Positions 1 to 7,916 of a stretch of DNA of 9,196 bases are shown here, piece after piece (within the stretch, counting starts at the first letter, position 1; each line of letters starts with the position of its first letter). Origin of the DNA: Balneolales bacterium (GTDB lineage Bacteria; Bacteroidota; Rhodothermia; Balneolales; Natronogracilivirgulaceae). The stretch lies in contig SLQC01000060.1 in NCBI GenBank assembly GCA_007131625.1, forward strand, positions 1-9,196, in the 5' to 3' direction. The position numbers and the translations under genes were made by a program. The notes beneath the pieces are model-generated. The model had not been told where the DNA came from. It saw nothing but the letters and a program-made list of their open reading frames with translations, and made no database searches.

Positions 1-1280
1 AAATAAAAGGCAATTACCAGAGAATTTATCCATCCCAGACTTCTTTCCACATGCGATTTGAAGGTGCCTGCAAGAATATCCGGAGTCCTCACCCCCGGCA
101 TGATTTCTCCACTGGTAATCAGATATTTGTCCGCTGTCTCCAGAATATTGGTGGTAACAGGAACCTGAAAAGGCACTTCTCCCGCTTTAATCAGCGTGTT
201 GGTAATGGTATGATAATATAGAACGTCACGGCTGAAACCGGGATGGTTATTCCGTTGATCCCTTACAAAATCCTGTAATTTCTTGATCAATGGGGCAAGG
301 TCATTGCCACTTTCTGTTTTCAGCGATTTTAATCTTTCGATCTCTTGCTCATGCGCTTGGAGTTTTTCCATTAACACGCCATTATCCCCACCAATCAGGA
401 TAATGTGATTTTCCCCTGAAGCCACTGCCAATCCAGCCATTACCGGAAATCGGAGGGTTTCGGGAGCACTCAGCTTTCTCCATGAGTCACGTCTCGGATT
501 GTATTCGTAGGCATCTTCCAGAACTTCCAGCGGCCTGTCAGGACCATAATTTCTGCCACTAAATAGATAAAAGGCATTATCAAAACCGTCACTTTGACCT
601 GCCGAAACAGCGAATGACCGGGGTGGCCCAGGCCAGGGTTCCAGGCTTTGCCATCCCCGATCCCGGTTTTCAATGTCCAGAACCAAAAAATTCCGACTGG
701 CAGACGCATTATTCAAATCCTCCTGGCCACCTGCTATGTAGATTTTGCCATCGATAAGAGTACCGGTCATATGTGACAGGGGAACCGGTAAATCTGGCCA
801 TTCATCAAAAACAAATGCCTGTTCCCACTTATCCCAGACCATTAACAGCACATCGCGGTGAACACCATCGGCATTGGACCCTCCAATCAGCAATAATCCC
901 TCGGGAAGCGATATGGTCACTCCATAAGCCCGTTTCTCAGGCAGTGCATCTGGTAATACACGCCAGTCACCCGAACCATCGAGGGGAAATACATAAATAT
1001 CTGCCCACCAAGTTCTTGTTCCCCCTTCCCATGGTAGCGCATCCGAAAAATTGGCACCACCGGCTATGACCATCTTGTTTTCTATCACTCCTGCAAAGGA
1101 ACCGGCCAGGCCGGGCTGTACTTGCTTATGAGGCAGTGCAGGCAGACTTAGGTGCCTGGACCAGTGAATATATTCCAAAGGACCCGCCAAAGTACCTCCC
1201 GGGACAACTGATCCGATCGTAAGAGCAATCATTACAACCGAAATAATGTAACATGCTCGTAACCGGGTGAGATGTATCAC
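1..1280 (-). CDS. NanM-like cyclically permuted mutarotase domain, probably fused to an SSS sodium symporter (partial, C-terminus outside window)
   Basis: The minus-strand frame is open from about 1280 to the left edge (426 residues visible, no stop). Residues 1-32 form a signal peptide (RLR n-region, then a long hydrophobic stretch ending near GGTLAG). Residues about 35-405 read as a Kelch-type beta-propeller with repeated blade ends: IAGG near 72-75, LIGG 131-134, IAGG 172-175, LFSG 239-242, LIGG 295-298. The segment HPGFSRDVL near 346 and SGEIMPGVRTP near 390-400 look like the cyclically permuted mutarotase / N-acetylneuraminate epimerase (NanM, YjhT) family, which speeds anomer interconversion of sialic acid. 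The last visible residues, LGWINSLVIAFY, resemble the first transmembrane helix of sodium:solute symporters, so a periplasmic mutarotase fused to a transporter is likely. The start is uncertain: GTG at 1280 preserves a normal signal peptide, whereas ATG at 1232 would remove its charged part. No Shine-Dalgarno motif is seen. The true substrate is not shown by the sequence. Confidence 0.82.
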   Translation of the reverse strand, partial: MIHLTRLRACYIISVVMIALTIGSVVPGGTLAGPLEYIHWSRHLSLPALPHKQVQPGLAGSFAGVIENKMVIAGGANFSDALPWEGGTRTWWADIYVFPLDGSGDWRVLPDALPEKRAYGVTISLPEGLLLIGGSNADGVHRDVLLMVWDKWEQAFVFDEWPDLPVPLSHMTGTLIDGKIYIAGGQEDLNNASASRNFLVLDIENRDRGWQSLEPWPGPPRSFAVSAGQSDGFDNAFYLFSGRNYGPDRPLEVLEDAYEYNPRRDSWRKLSAPETLRFPVMAGLAVASGENHIILIGGDNGVLMEKLQAHEQEIERLKSLKTESGNDLAPLIKKLQDFVRDQRNNHPGFSRDVLYYHTITNTLIKAGEVPFQVPVTTNILETADKYLITSGEIMPGVRTPDILAGTFKSHVERSLGWINSLVIAFY

Positions 1281-1462
1281 AAGGACTAATGATTCGTTAT
1301 CTGATAATATGGGTTGGCATAACCGTATGATACCCCATCATTAAAGTAAAAAGGGTCTTTTTTTTCAAAATACAGGATAACTTCAAAATCCGTTGCATTG
1401 AAAAAAAAATTATTTAACTTAAATAGCGTCAAATCCAAACAAGGTAACCTGTCCAATTTACC
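1281..1462. promoter_or_regulatory. Divergent intergenic region, presumed to hold two promoters
   Basis: This 182-base spacer lies between the starts of two divergent genes, so both should be transcribed from it. It is AT-rich and has a run of eight T near 1359-1366 and nine A near 1401-1409. I could not find a clean Bacteroidota-type TAnnTTTG -7 element or a convincing -35/-10 pair at correct spacing on either strand. A short inverted repeat (GGTAA at 1443-1447, TTACC at 1458-1462) touches the start codon of the plus-strand gene but is too short to call an operator. The regulatory role is inferred from gene orientation only. Confidence 0.45.
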
Positions 1463-2551
1463 ATGACAAGAGTATTCCTTTATTTTACCCTCTTTCTGCT
1501 GTTTGCTGCATCGGCATGCCAACAAAGCAAAATGTTCAGTCGAACTGATGAATCTCGCATTGAAGGGATGGTACTGGATTCCGAAGGACTTCCGCTTTCA
1601 GGTATTATGGCTGAGGCTGGAGATCATCAGGTGGAAACCGACTCCCAGGGACGCTTTACAATGGATGCGGTCAGACATGGATCTATCCTGTTTCGCTTGC
1701 ATGGAGCTTTCGGAACGGGTCAATATATGAAGAATATTTCCCGTTCACGGGAAACTCTTGAGCTGGAGTACCCAGTTATGACCACCATCATTCTGTTGCA
1801 CGACAATGATCTGCATTTCAACTTCAATCATACGGAAGCATTTGACTCCCTGCTGAATGAAATCCGTGGCAAATATGACAATGTCTGGATGATGAATGCA
1901 GGTGACACATTTGTTCGCCATGCGCACCGATGGATTGTAGAAGATACAAGCTATTATGCCGACCGCAGTCTGTATATGTTTGAAACCAAGAACAAACTGG
2001 GCTATGATCTGGTCACACCTGGAAATCATGAACTCGATTATGTCGGAACGCATACAGGAGTGAGCCTTGAAAGCGCACAGTTCCCGTTGATTGCCGCCAA
2101 TATTGATATAGCCACGAAACATCTGACTGTCTTGAAACCCTATATTGTTCTCGAAACTACCAATGCCCTGTCCATAGCTGTATTGGGACTTTCAACCGTG
2201 AACTTCAACAAACCCGGAGTTACCTCCAGAGATCCTGTTGCTACAACCGAAGCTTACCGGAATTTATCCGATGAATACGACATGTTCATGGCACTGACGC
2301 ATATCGGCTATTCAAGTGACTCAACCCTTGCAGAAGCAGTCCCGGATCTGGATGTCATTATTGGCGGACATTCTCACACCCTCCTGGAGACTGCCCGTGT
2401 TGTGAATGGTGTATTAATTGCACAAGCAGGCGGGCCACCACCCCAACATGGAATTGATCCGGATTGGCCCAAGTATCTGGGTAAAGTCAAAGTTGTTTTT
2501 GAAAATGACACAATAATTGAAAAAACCGGTTATGTGATGACCATTGACTAG
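1463..2551 (+). CDS. Lipoprotein calcineurin-like metallophosphoesterase with N-terminal carboxypeptidase-regulatory-like domain
   Basis: This is a 362-residue exported phosphoesterase. Residues 1-18 are a signal peptide and Cys19, in the lipobox-like ASAC, is a likely lipidation site, so the protein should be membrane-anchored. Residues about 32-81 (IEGMVLDSEGLPLSG, then TDSQGRFTM) look like a carboxypeptidase-regulatory-like beta-sandwich. Residues about 107-360 carry the binuclear-metal phosphoesterase motifs in order: Asp116-x-His118, Asp148 (NAGD), Asn188-His189 (GNHELD), His280 (LTHIG) and His303-x-His305 (GGHSH). These match the catalytic half of UshA-type 5'-nucleotidases. The C-terminal nucleotide-binding domain of those enzymes is absent, since the protein ends about 57 residues after GGHSH, so specificity for nucleotides cannot be assumed; other phosphomonoesters or cyclic phosphodiesters are possible. 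The gene starts a run of five plus-strand genes, 61 bases before the next, which also encodes a secreted hydrolase of the phosphatase/sulfatase type. No clear Shine-Dalgarno motif precedes the ATG. Confidence 0.88.
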   Translation: MTRVFLYFTLFLLFAASACQQSKMFSRTDESRIEGMVLDSEGLPLSGIMAEAGDHQVETDSQGRFTMDAVRHGSILFRLHGAFGTGQYMKNISRSRETLELEYPVMTTIILLHDNDLHFNFNHTEAFDSLLNEIRGKYDNVWMMNAGDTFVRHAHRWIVEDTSYYADRSLYMFETKNKLGYDLVTPGNHELDYVGTHTGVSLESAQFPLIAANIDIATKHLTVLKPYIVLETTNALSIAVLGLSTVNFNKPGVTSRDPVATTEAYRNLSDEYDMFMALTHIGYSSDSTLAEAVPDLDVIIGGHSHTLLETARVVNGVLIAQAGGPPPQHGIDPDWPKYLGKVKVVFENDTIIEKTGYVMTID

Positions 2552-2612
2552 CTGGTATCAACGAATTTAAACCAGAGGCATAAACCAAAATCCAACCCGA
2601 AATTAGAGTGGT

Positions 2613-3755
2613 ATGACTCGTATACTAATCCTTGTTTCCCTTCTTTCTTTTTTTGCGATTTCAATAAATGCAGAAAGCCGGCCCGAGCGGGCTATTCTCT
2701 TTATCATTGACGGCCTGCATATTGATGCCCCCGAAAGACTGAATATGAGTCATTTTACAGATCTTGCCAAACAGGGGACACTGATTAATAACACCACGGT
2801 GATCATGCCGGGACATCCCCGGGTTGGAGAATATGCCCGGATTCACACTTCCTCGTTCCCTAATCCGGTTACCATGGCCGGCACCCTTTTTATGACACCT
2901 GATCAGACTATGTTGCAGCATCGATTTAGTAATGCAGCATTCGTTGCCAATTCTCTTTCTTATCAATCGATCACCGATGGTTATACTTTCGTCATTCAAA
3001 AATCGGGTCCGGATGAATTCTCCATTGATAAATCGATCGAACTGCTTGCTAAAAATGACATCGATTTCATGAGAATACACCTTCAGAATGTCGGCAGCGC
3101 CGGTAACCGTTCTACCACTACGGATGAAAACCAGCCATATAGACATAACATATGGCACGAAGAATCTCCTTTCGTCCAAAGCGTACGGGAATCGGACAGA
3201 CAGTTGGGGCGGTTCATCACTGCGCTTAAGGATCTGAATCTGTGGGAAGGTACGTTGTTGATTGTCACTTCGGATCACGGTCAGACCGATTCCGGATGGC
3301 ATCCTCTAATTCCACAGGAGAGCTGGCTGCACCCAACCATCTTTTACGGACCCGGTGTCAAAGAAGGGCATATAATTGAATGGGCTGATCAAACCGATCT
3401 GGCACCAACCATAGCACGGTTAATGAATGTTCCGGCGCCTAATGATGACGGTGGGAGCGGACGTGTACTTAAAGATGTTATGCAATCCGAAACGGCCGGT
3501 CAGGAACCCTCCTCTTCAAAAATTTTGGAACTCAACAGGATTTTTGTCCGATATATGCTGGCCGATGCCGAACTAATCCTGAAGTCTGTCGATGCTCCCT
3601 ATCTAAATACCTATACGATGAGAATGGAAAACCGGTTTTATGGGCTTGAACGGATATTGGAGTGGAAAGATCTGGGAACCATCGATGACTTGATCCGGCA
3701 TAATCTGGAACTTGTCATTGAAATGGAACAAACACTGGAAGAGTTCAAACAGTAA
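2613..3755 (+). CDS. Secreted alkaline-phosphatase-superfamily (sulfatase/phosphodiesterase-fold) hydrolase
   Basis: The product has 380 residues with a signal peptide at 1-20 (cleavage near INA-ES). The alkaline phosphatase/sulfatase fold is shown by IIDGL with the metal ligand Asp33, by SDHGQ with Asp221-His222, and by GWHP with His230 followed by a YGPGVK strand typical of the superfamily. The nucleophile region is HTSSFPNPVTMAG; Ser81 (or Thr79/Ser80) aligns with the Thr of nucleotide pyrophosphatases and the Cys/Ser of sulfatases. The arginine of the sulfatase C/S-x-P-x-R motif is replaced by Pro85, so formylglycine maturation is doubtful. The usual second-metal motif D-x-x-G-H reads G-S-A-G-N (Gly161, Asn165). 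The reaction (phosphodiester, phosphomonoester or sulfate ester) is therefore undecided. About 70 C-terminal residues after position 310 are helical and charged, with no recognised domain. ATG was chosen because it begins the signal peptide; a weak purine stretch (AGAGTGG) precedes it. It sits between two other exported hydrolases on the same strand. Confidence 0.82.
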   Translation: MTRILILVSLLSFFAISINAESRPERAILFIIDGLHIDAPERLNMSHFTDLAKQGTLINNTTVIMPGHPRVGEYARIHTSSFPNPVTMAGTLFMTPDQTMLQHRFSNAAFVANSLSYQSITDGYTFVIQKSGPDEFSIDKSIELLAKNDIDFMRIHLQNVGSAGNRSTTTDENQPYRHNIWHEESPFVQSVRESDRQLGRFITALKDLNLWEGTLLIVTSDHGQTDSGWHPLIPQESWLHPTIFYGPGVKEGHIIEWADQTDLAPTIARLMNVPAPNDDGGSGRVLKDVMQSETAGQEPSSSKILELNRIFVRYMLADAELILKSVDAPYLNTYTMRMENRFYGLERILEWKDLGTIDDLIRHNLELVIEMEQTLEEFKQ

Positions 3756-3810
3756 TGTATTCACTAATAAAAAAAACCATTCAGAATCATCTAAATAAAC
3801 CGTTGCCATT

Positions 3811-5052
3811 TTGAAAATCGTTCTCACTATCGTCTTTGTATGTAATTCATCCATACTTTTTGCCCAAAATAGCGGTTGGCAAGCCGATCCCGATCTGATC
3901 AATGCAAGGAAGGAATCGAGGCCCGAATTTATTTGGAAAGAATCGGATGTGCCCGATTACCATCTTCCCGATCCGCTTCTCACAACCGACGGAGAACCGG
4001 TTCGAACTCTGGAGGAGTGGGAACAGCGAAGGTTGGAAATTCTTGAACTTTTCCGTAGTGAGATGTATGGTCGTCCTCCCGGGTTGCCCAATGAACTTAC
4101 CTTTGAAACGGTTGAGGAGGATAAATCGGCTATGGAAGGGAACGCAACATTGCGTCGGATTGCAATAAAAAGCAACTATCAGGGACGTTCTCATGCATTT
4201 GAAGTCATTTTATTTATACCTAATGCAACACCGGTACCGGTCCCTGTTTTTCTGCTTATGAATAATCGCGGACCGGAGAACACGGATCCTACACGGGTGG
4301 AGCAATCGGGTTTTTGGCCGGCTGAAGAGATTATTGACCGAGGTTATGCCATCGCAGCCATTCAAAACGGGGATCTTGCTCCGGACGACCAGGAGCGCTA
4401 CCACAAAGGGGTTATCCGTCTATTCGAGGGTGCCGCTGCTGAAGAAGAGCGCTCGTCGGATGCGTATGGTGCTCTGGCAGCATGGGGCTGGGGAGCCAGT
4501 CGCGTAATGGATTATTTCGAAACAGACCCAAGGGTGGATGCTTCAAAAGTGGCTCTTATCGGACATTCCCGCGGTGGCAAAGCCTCCCTGTGGGCAGGTG
4601 CCGAAGATCAACGGTTTTCGCTGGTCATATCGAACGAATCGGGTGCCGGCGGTGCTGCACTCAGTAAGCGCCAGTATGGCGAATCTGTCCGGGCAGTAAA
4701 CCGTTTTACGCACTGGTTCAATACCAACTTTGAATCCTACAATGACAGGGAAGACGAATTGCCCTTCGACCAGCATATGCTCATTTCCCTGATAGCACCC
4801 CGCGCAGTTTGTGTAGGAAGCGCCGATGAGGATCTCTGGGCGGATCCACGGGGTGAATTCCTTTCGGTTGCTTATGCATCCCCTGTCTATGCATTTTGGA
4901 ATTATGAAAAGATCAGGCCGGATCAGATGCCGCCTCTGGACACTCCATTATTTGTTGGACCACGCGGTTACCATGTCCGGTCAGGTGGACATAATCTCAC
5001 CCCTTACGACTGGCATGTCTATATGGACTTTGCCGATACGTTGTGGGAGTAG
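3811..5052 (+). CDS. Secreted CE15-type glucuronoyl esterase (alpha/beta hydrolase)
   Basis: The 413-residue alpha/beta hydrolase carries the CE15 signature GHSRGGK with nucleophile Ser253, an acidic residue Glu276 in SNESGAGG, and His394 in SGGHNLTPYDW. The Ser-to-Glu spacing of 23 residues fits bacterial CE15 enzymes. Members of this family hydrolyse the ester between 4-O-methyl-glucuronate of xylan and lignin alcohols, or related glucuronate esters; some relatives are labelled acetyl xylan esterases. Residues 1-18 are a signal peptide (MKIVLTIVFVCNSSILFA), so it acts outside the cytoplasm. The start is TTG at 3811: an in-frame stop at 3796-3798 leaves no upstream ATG, and only TTG gives a full signal peptide. 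It lies 55 bases after the preceding hydrolase gene and 102 before the sugar symporter gene. No xylanase or other glycoside hydrolase is in view, so the natural substrate is uncertain. Confidence 0.87.
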   Translation: MKIVLTIVFVCNSSILFAQNSGWQADPDLINARKESRPEFIWKESDVPDYHLPDPLLTTDGEPVRTLEEWEQRRLEILELFRSEMYGRPPGLPNELTFETVEEDKSAMEGNATLRRIAIKSNYQGRSHAFEVILFIPNATPVPVPVFLLMNNRGPENTDPTRVEQSGFWPAEEIIDRGYAIAAIQNGDLAPDDQERYHKGVIRLFEGAAAEEERSSDAYGALAAWGWGASRVMDYFETDPRVDASKVALIGHSRGGKASLWAGAEDQRFSLVISNESGAGGAALSKRQYGESVRAVNRFTHWFNTNFESYNDREDELPFDQHMLISLIAPRAVCVGSADEDLWADPRGEFLSVAYASPVYAFWNYEKIRPDQMPPLDTPLFVGPRGYHVRSGGHNLTPYDWHVYMDFADTLWE

Positions 5053-5061
5053 TTTAACCTG

Positions 5062-5111
5062 TTGTGGTTTAATTCTTCGGAACTTGACCACAAGAGAGTT
5101 GTGTATTTTTT
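5062..5111 (+). terminator. Weak hairpin with distal T-run, possible attenuator or terminator
   Basis: A seven-base inverted repeat (TTGTGGT at 5062-5068, ACCACAA at 5087-5093) with an 18-base loop follows the esterase stop codon. A run of six T lies at 5106-5111, about 12 bases beyond the stem. The stem is short and the T-run is not adjacent, so a true intrinsic terminator is doubtful. If active, it would separate the three hydrolase genes from the symporter-galK pair. Confidence 0.22.
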
Positions 5112-5154
5112 AAAACTTTAGAAAAATCTCAAGTAACAATGTAAATATTAGATC

Positions 5155-6714
5155 ATGCAATTTTCTGCTATTGATTTTATTGTCTTTATCGGATACTGTT
5201 TCATCATTTTGGGACTGGGCCTCTATATTGCTAAAAGAAAAGGAACAGGCGACTCCGAAGGCTATTTTCTGGCCAGTAAATCACTTCCCTGGTGGGCCAT
5301 TGGAACATCACTGATTGCAGCAAATATCTCGGCGGAACAGATGATCGGGATGGCCGGATCAGGTTTTGCAATTGGCCTGGCCATCGCCAGTTATGAGTGG
5401 ATGGCAGCACTTACCCTGATTCTCGTGGCCAAGTACATGATTCCGATTTTTCTGGATAAAGGCATCTACAGCATGCCACAATTTCTCGGTATGCGTTATG
5501 ATGAACGTGTTCGTGCTATCCTCGCCATCTTTTGGCTGCTGGTCTATATTTTTGTCAACCTGACTTCCATTCTTTATCTCGGCGCCTTGACGATGGAAAC
5601 CATTCTCGGGTTTCCCCTGACCTATGGCATCATTGGTTTGGCAACTTTTGCGGCGATTTATACCATATACGGTGGTCTTAAAGCGGTGGCATGGACGGAT
5701 GTTGTTCAGGTAGGTTTTCTTGTAGGTGGTGGTCTGCTTACTACATGGCTGGCACTCAATGCGTTTAGTGGCGGCAATGGTGCCATCGCCGGGTTTGTCG
5801 ATTTGTTTCGCCAGGTCCCCGATCATTTTGACATGATCCTTTCCAGTGACCATGAGTTTTATTATGAACTCCCCGGCATCAGTGTCCTGATCGGAGGTAT
5901 GTGGATCGCCAATATCAGTTACTGGGGCTGTAATCAATATATAATCCAGCGTGCCCTCGCTGCAAAAAGTGTCCAAGAAGCGCAGCGCGGACTCATGTTT
6001 GCCGGATACCTCAAGTTGCTCATGCCGTTGATCGTTGTTATCCCCGGTATCGCCGCTTTTGGTTTTGGTGCAGAATTGTTGCGCCCGGATGAAGCCTATC
6101 CCTGGTTATTAGCCGAGTTCGTGCCAATCGGTCTCCGCGGGCTTGCATTTGCCGCCCTTATCGCGGCCATCGCATCCTCACTTGCATCGATGACCAATAG
6201 TACCTCCACCATCTTTACGATGGACATCTACAAGGTCCATTTCAATAGAAAAGCATCCGAAAAAAATCTGGTGCTTACCGGCCGAATCATCAGCTTCATC
6301 GCATTGTTTGTCGCCGTACTGGTCGCTCCGCAGGTGGAAAACTTCGGGCAGGCCTTTCAATTCATCCAGGAATTTACCGGATTTGTCAGCCCCGGCGTTG
6401 TGGCCATTTTCCTGATCGGCCTGTTCTGGAAGCGGGCAACCCCGAATGCTGCTGTTTGGGCTGCAATATTCACAATTCCATCAGGATTTGTCCTTCGCTG
6501 GCTGTTCCCAGCCCTTCCTTTTCTTGATCGTATGGGTGTGGTCTTCCTTTTACTCAGTGCTATTATGGTGGCCATTTCACTTTATGAAACAACCGGTAAA
6601 GATCCCAACGCTATCGAGTATAAAACGAACATGTTCCGGACAGACACCACCTTCAATGTCGGAGCCATTGGAATCTGTGCTATTCTGGCAGTCCTGTATA
6701 TTCTTTTTTGGTGA
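5155..6714 (+). CDS. vSGLT-like sodium/sugar (galactose/glucose) symporter, SSS family
   Basis: The 519-residue integral membrane protein is closely similar throughout to the Vibrio sodium/galactose transporter vSGLT as I recall it. Shared blocks include SLPWWAIG, AANISAEQ, ASYEWM, YIFVNLTS, IYGGLKAVAWTDV, YWGCNQYIIQR, SSLASM and QAFQFIQE. Residues matching the vSGLT sugar site are present: Gln62, Glu81, Asn253, Tyr256 (gate) and Lys287. Ser341-Ser342 match the sodium-site serines. The serine after EWM in vSGLT is Ala84 here; human SGLT1 also has alanine at that place, so this need not alter sugar use. Length and hydrophobic pattern fit about 14 transmembrane helices, with a shorter loop before DEAYPW than in vSGLT. 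It should couple sodium entry to galactose or glucose uptake at the inner membrane. The galactokinase gene starts 29 bases downstream, which supports galactose as a substrate. Confidence 0.93.
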   Translation: MQFSAIDFIVFIGYCFIILGLGLYIAKRKGTGDSEGYFLASKSLPWWAIGTSLIAANISAEQMIGMAGSGFAIGLAIASYEWMAALTLILVAKYMIPIFLDKGIYSMPQFLGMRYDERVRAILAIFWLLVYIFVNLTSILYLGALTMETILGFPLTYGIIGLATFAAIYTIYGGLKAVAWTDVVQVGFLVGGGLLTTWLALNAFSGGNGAIAGFVDLFRQVPDHFDMILSSDHEFYYELPGISVLIGGMWIANISYWGCNQYIIQRALAAKSVQEAQRGLMFAGYLKLLMPLIVVIPGIAAFGFGAELLRPDEAYPWLLAEFVPIGLRGLAFAALIAAIASSLASMTNSTSTIFTMDIYKVHFNRKASEKNLVLTGRIISFIALFVAVLVAPQVENFGQAFQFIQEFTGFVSPGVVAIFLIGLFWKRATPNAAVWAAIFTIPSGFVLRWLFPALPFLDRMGVVFLLLSAIMVAISLYETTGKDPNAIEYKTNMFRTDTTFNVGAIGICAILAVLYILFW

Positions 6715-6743
6715 CAGATATTTGATATGATACCATTCCATTC

Positions 6744-7916
6744 ATGGAACAGATGACAAATAAGATTCGCAGTATTTTTCATGATCGGTTTGAAACAAAC
6801 CCGGAAATTATTTGTTCCCCCGGCCGGGTCAATCTGATCGGAGAACATACCGATTACAACAAGGGATTTGTGTTGCCCGCTGCCATCGATAAATACATAC
6901 TTCTGGCAATGGCTCGAAATGAGCAACAGAAAATTCGCCTTTATTCTGTGGACATGGATTCCGGATATTTTGAAACGGAGGTAGCAAGGGAGTATAAAAA
7001 AGCAGAAATCAACTGGTCGAACTATATCATCGGGGTTGTTGACGAACTGGAAAAAGCCGGCCATGTCATCGGGGGATTTGATTGCGTATTTGGAGGAAAC
7101 ATACCCATTGGTGCCGGACTTTCCTCCTCCGCTGCCCTGGAATCCGGTGTTGTCTTTGGATTGAACCGGCTTTATGATCTTGGCCTTACCCGACTGGAGA
7201 TGATAACAATCGCAATGCAGGCTGAAAATCGTTTTGTTGGTGTTCAGTGCGGCATCATGGATCAATTCGCCTGTATTAACGGAAAAAAGAACAGTGTGAT
7301 AAAACTCGATTGTAGTTCGCTTGAATTCCAGAGATATCCATTCGACCGGAAAGACATTCGGATTATGCTTTGTGATACCAAAGTGAGAAGGGAACTGGCG
7401 ACATCCGAATACAATATTCGCAGGGAGCAGTGTGAAGAAGGGGTTGACACGTTGCGGAAGTATTACCCTTCCATTAATTATCTCAGGGATGTCTCTATGC
7501 CACAGCTTGAAAAGCATGAGAAAGATTTCGATCCGGTAGTTTACCGTCGTTGCTGTTATGTACTCCTGGAGAACAGCAGGGTACTTAAAAGCTGCGAGGA
7601 TCTGATGAATCAGGATTTTTCATCCGTTGGCAGGCGCATGTATCAGTCCCATTATGGTTTGAGGGATGACTATGAGGTAAGCTGTCCTGAATTGGATATA
7701 CTTGTGAAGGCTTCCGAATCAATGGAAGGCGTATTGGGAGCACGCATGATGGGTGGCGGTTTTGGCGGATGCACAATTAACCTTGTTCTTCATGATAAAA
7801 TCGATCACATTGCATCAAATATTGAGCAATATTATCACAGACAAATGGGAATTATGCCTGATATCCACGTTGTCGCGATTGGTGAGGGAACTCACCTGAT
7901 TTCCGGAAACAGTTGA
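6744..7916 (+). CDS. galK: Galactokinase (GHMP kinase)
   Basis: The 390-residue enzyme phosphorylates alpha-D-galactose at C1 with ATP, the first step of the Leloir pathway in the cytoplasm. The galactokinase signature GRVNLIGEHTDYN is at 27-39 (Arg28, Glu34, His35, Asp37). The GHMP phosphate loop PIGAGLSSSAALE is at 121-133, the catalytic base Asp173 is in GIMDQF, and the third GHMP motif GGGFGGC is at 337-343. Length is normal for the family. ATG 6744 is used; ATG 6753 is a possible alternative, and neither has a clear Shine-Dalgarno motif. The 29-base gap from the sugar symporter gene suggests co-transcription. Neither galT, galE nor an aldose epimerase of the galM type is visible, so the rest of the pathway must be elsewhere. 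The last codons and stop lie inside the left arm of a 20-base-pair hairpin. Confidence 0.96.
   Translation: MEQMTNKIRSIFHDRFETNPEIICSPGRVNLIGEHTDYNKGFVLPAAIDKYILLAMARNEQQKIRLYSVDMDSGYFETEVAREYKKAEINWSNYIIGVVDELEKAGHVIGGFDCVFGGNIPIGAGLSSSAALESGVVFGLNRLYDLGLTRLEMITIAMQAENRFVGVQCGIMDQFACINGKKNSVIKLDCSSLEFQRYPFDRKDIRIMLCDTKVRRELATSEYNIRREQCEEGVDTLRKYYPSINYLRDVSMPQLEKHEKDFDPVVYRRCCYVLLENSRVLKSCEDLMNQDFSSVGRRMYQSHYGLRDDYEVSCPELDILVKASESMEGVLGARMMGGGFGGCTINLVLHDKIDHIASNIEQYYHRQMGIMPDIHVVAIGEGTHLISGNS

Noticed and set aside
1443..1462. Inverted repeat GGTAA/TTACC just before the ATG at 1463, as an operator
   Set aside because: Five-base arms are expected often by chance, and no second copy occurs on the other side of the divergent spacer.
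2552..2575. Inverted repeat CTGGT/ACCAG in the gap after the phosphoesterase gene
   Set aside because: Five base pairs without a T-run; not distinguishable from chance.
2661..3302. Minus-strand open frame (213 codons) opposite the phosphatase/sulfatase-fold gene
   Set aside because: The plus strand encodes a complete signal peptide and catalytic motifs here; the antisense translation looks like no known protein.
5155..5430. Serine-to-alanine change (Ala84) in the sugar site compared with vSGLT as a sign of altered specificity
   Set aside because: Human SGLT1, a glucose/galactose transporter, also has alanine at that position as I recall it, and the other sugar-site residues are kept.
6582..7517. 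Long minus-strand open frame (311 codons) opposite the symporter end and galK
   Set aside because: It lies antisense to GalK, whose motifs are all intact, and its translation has no recognisable domain.
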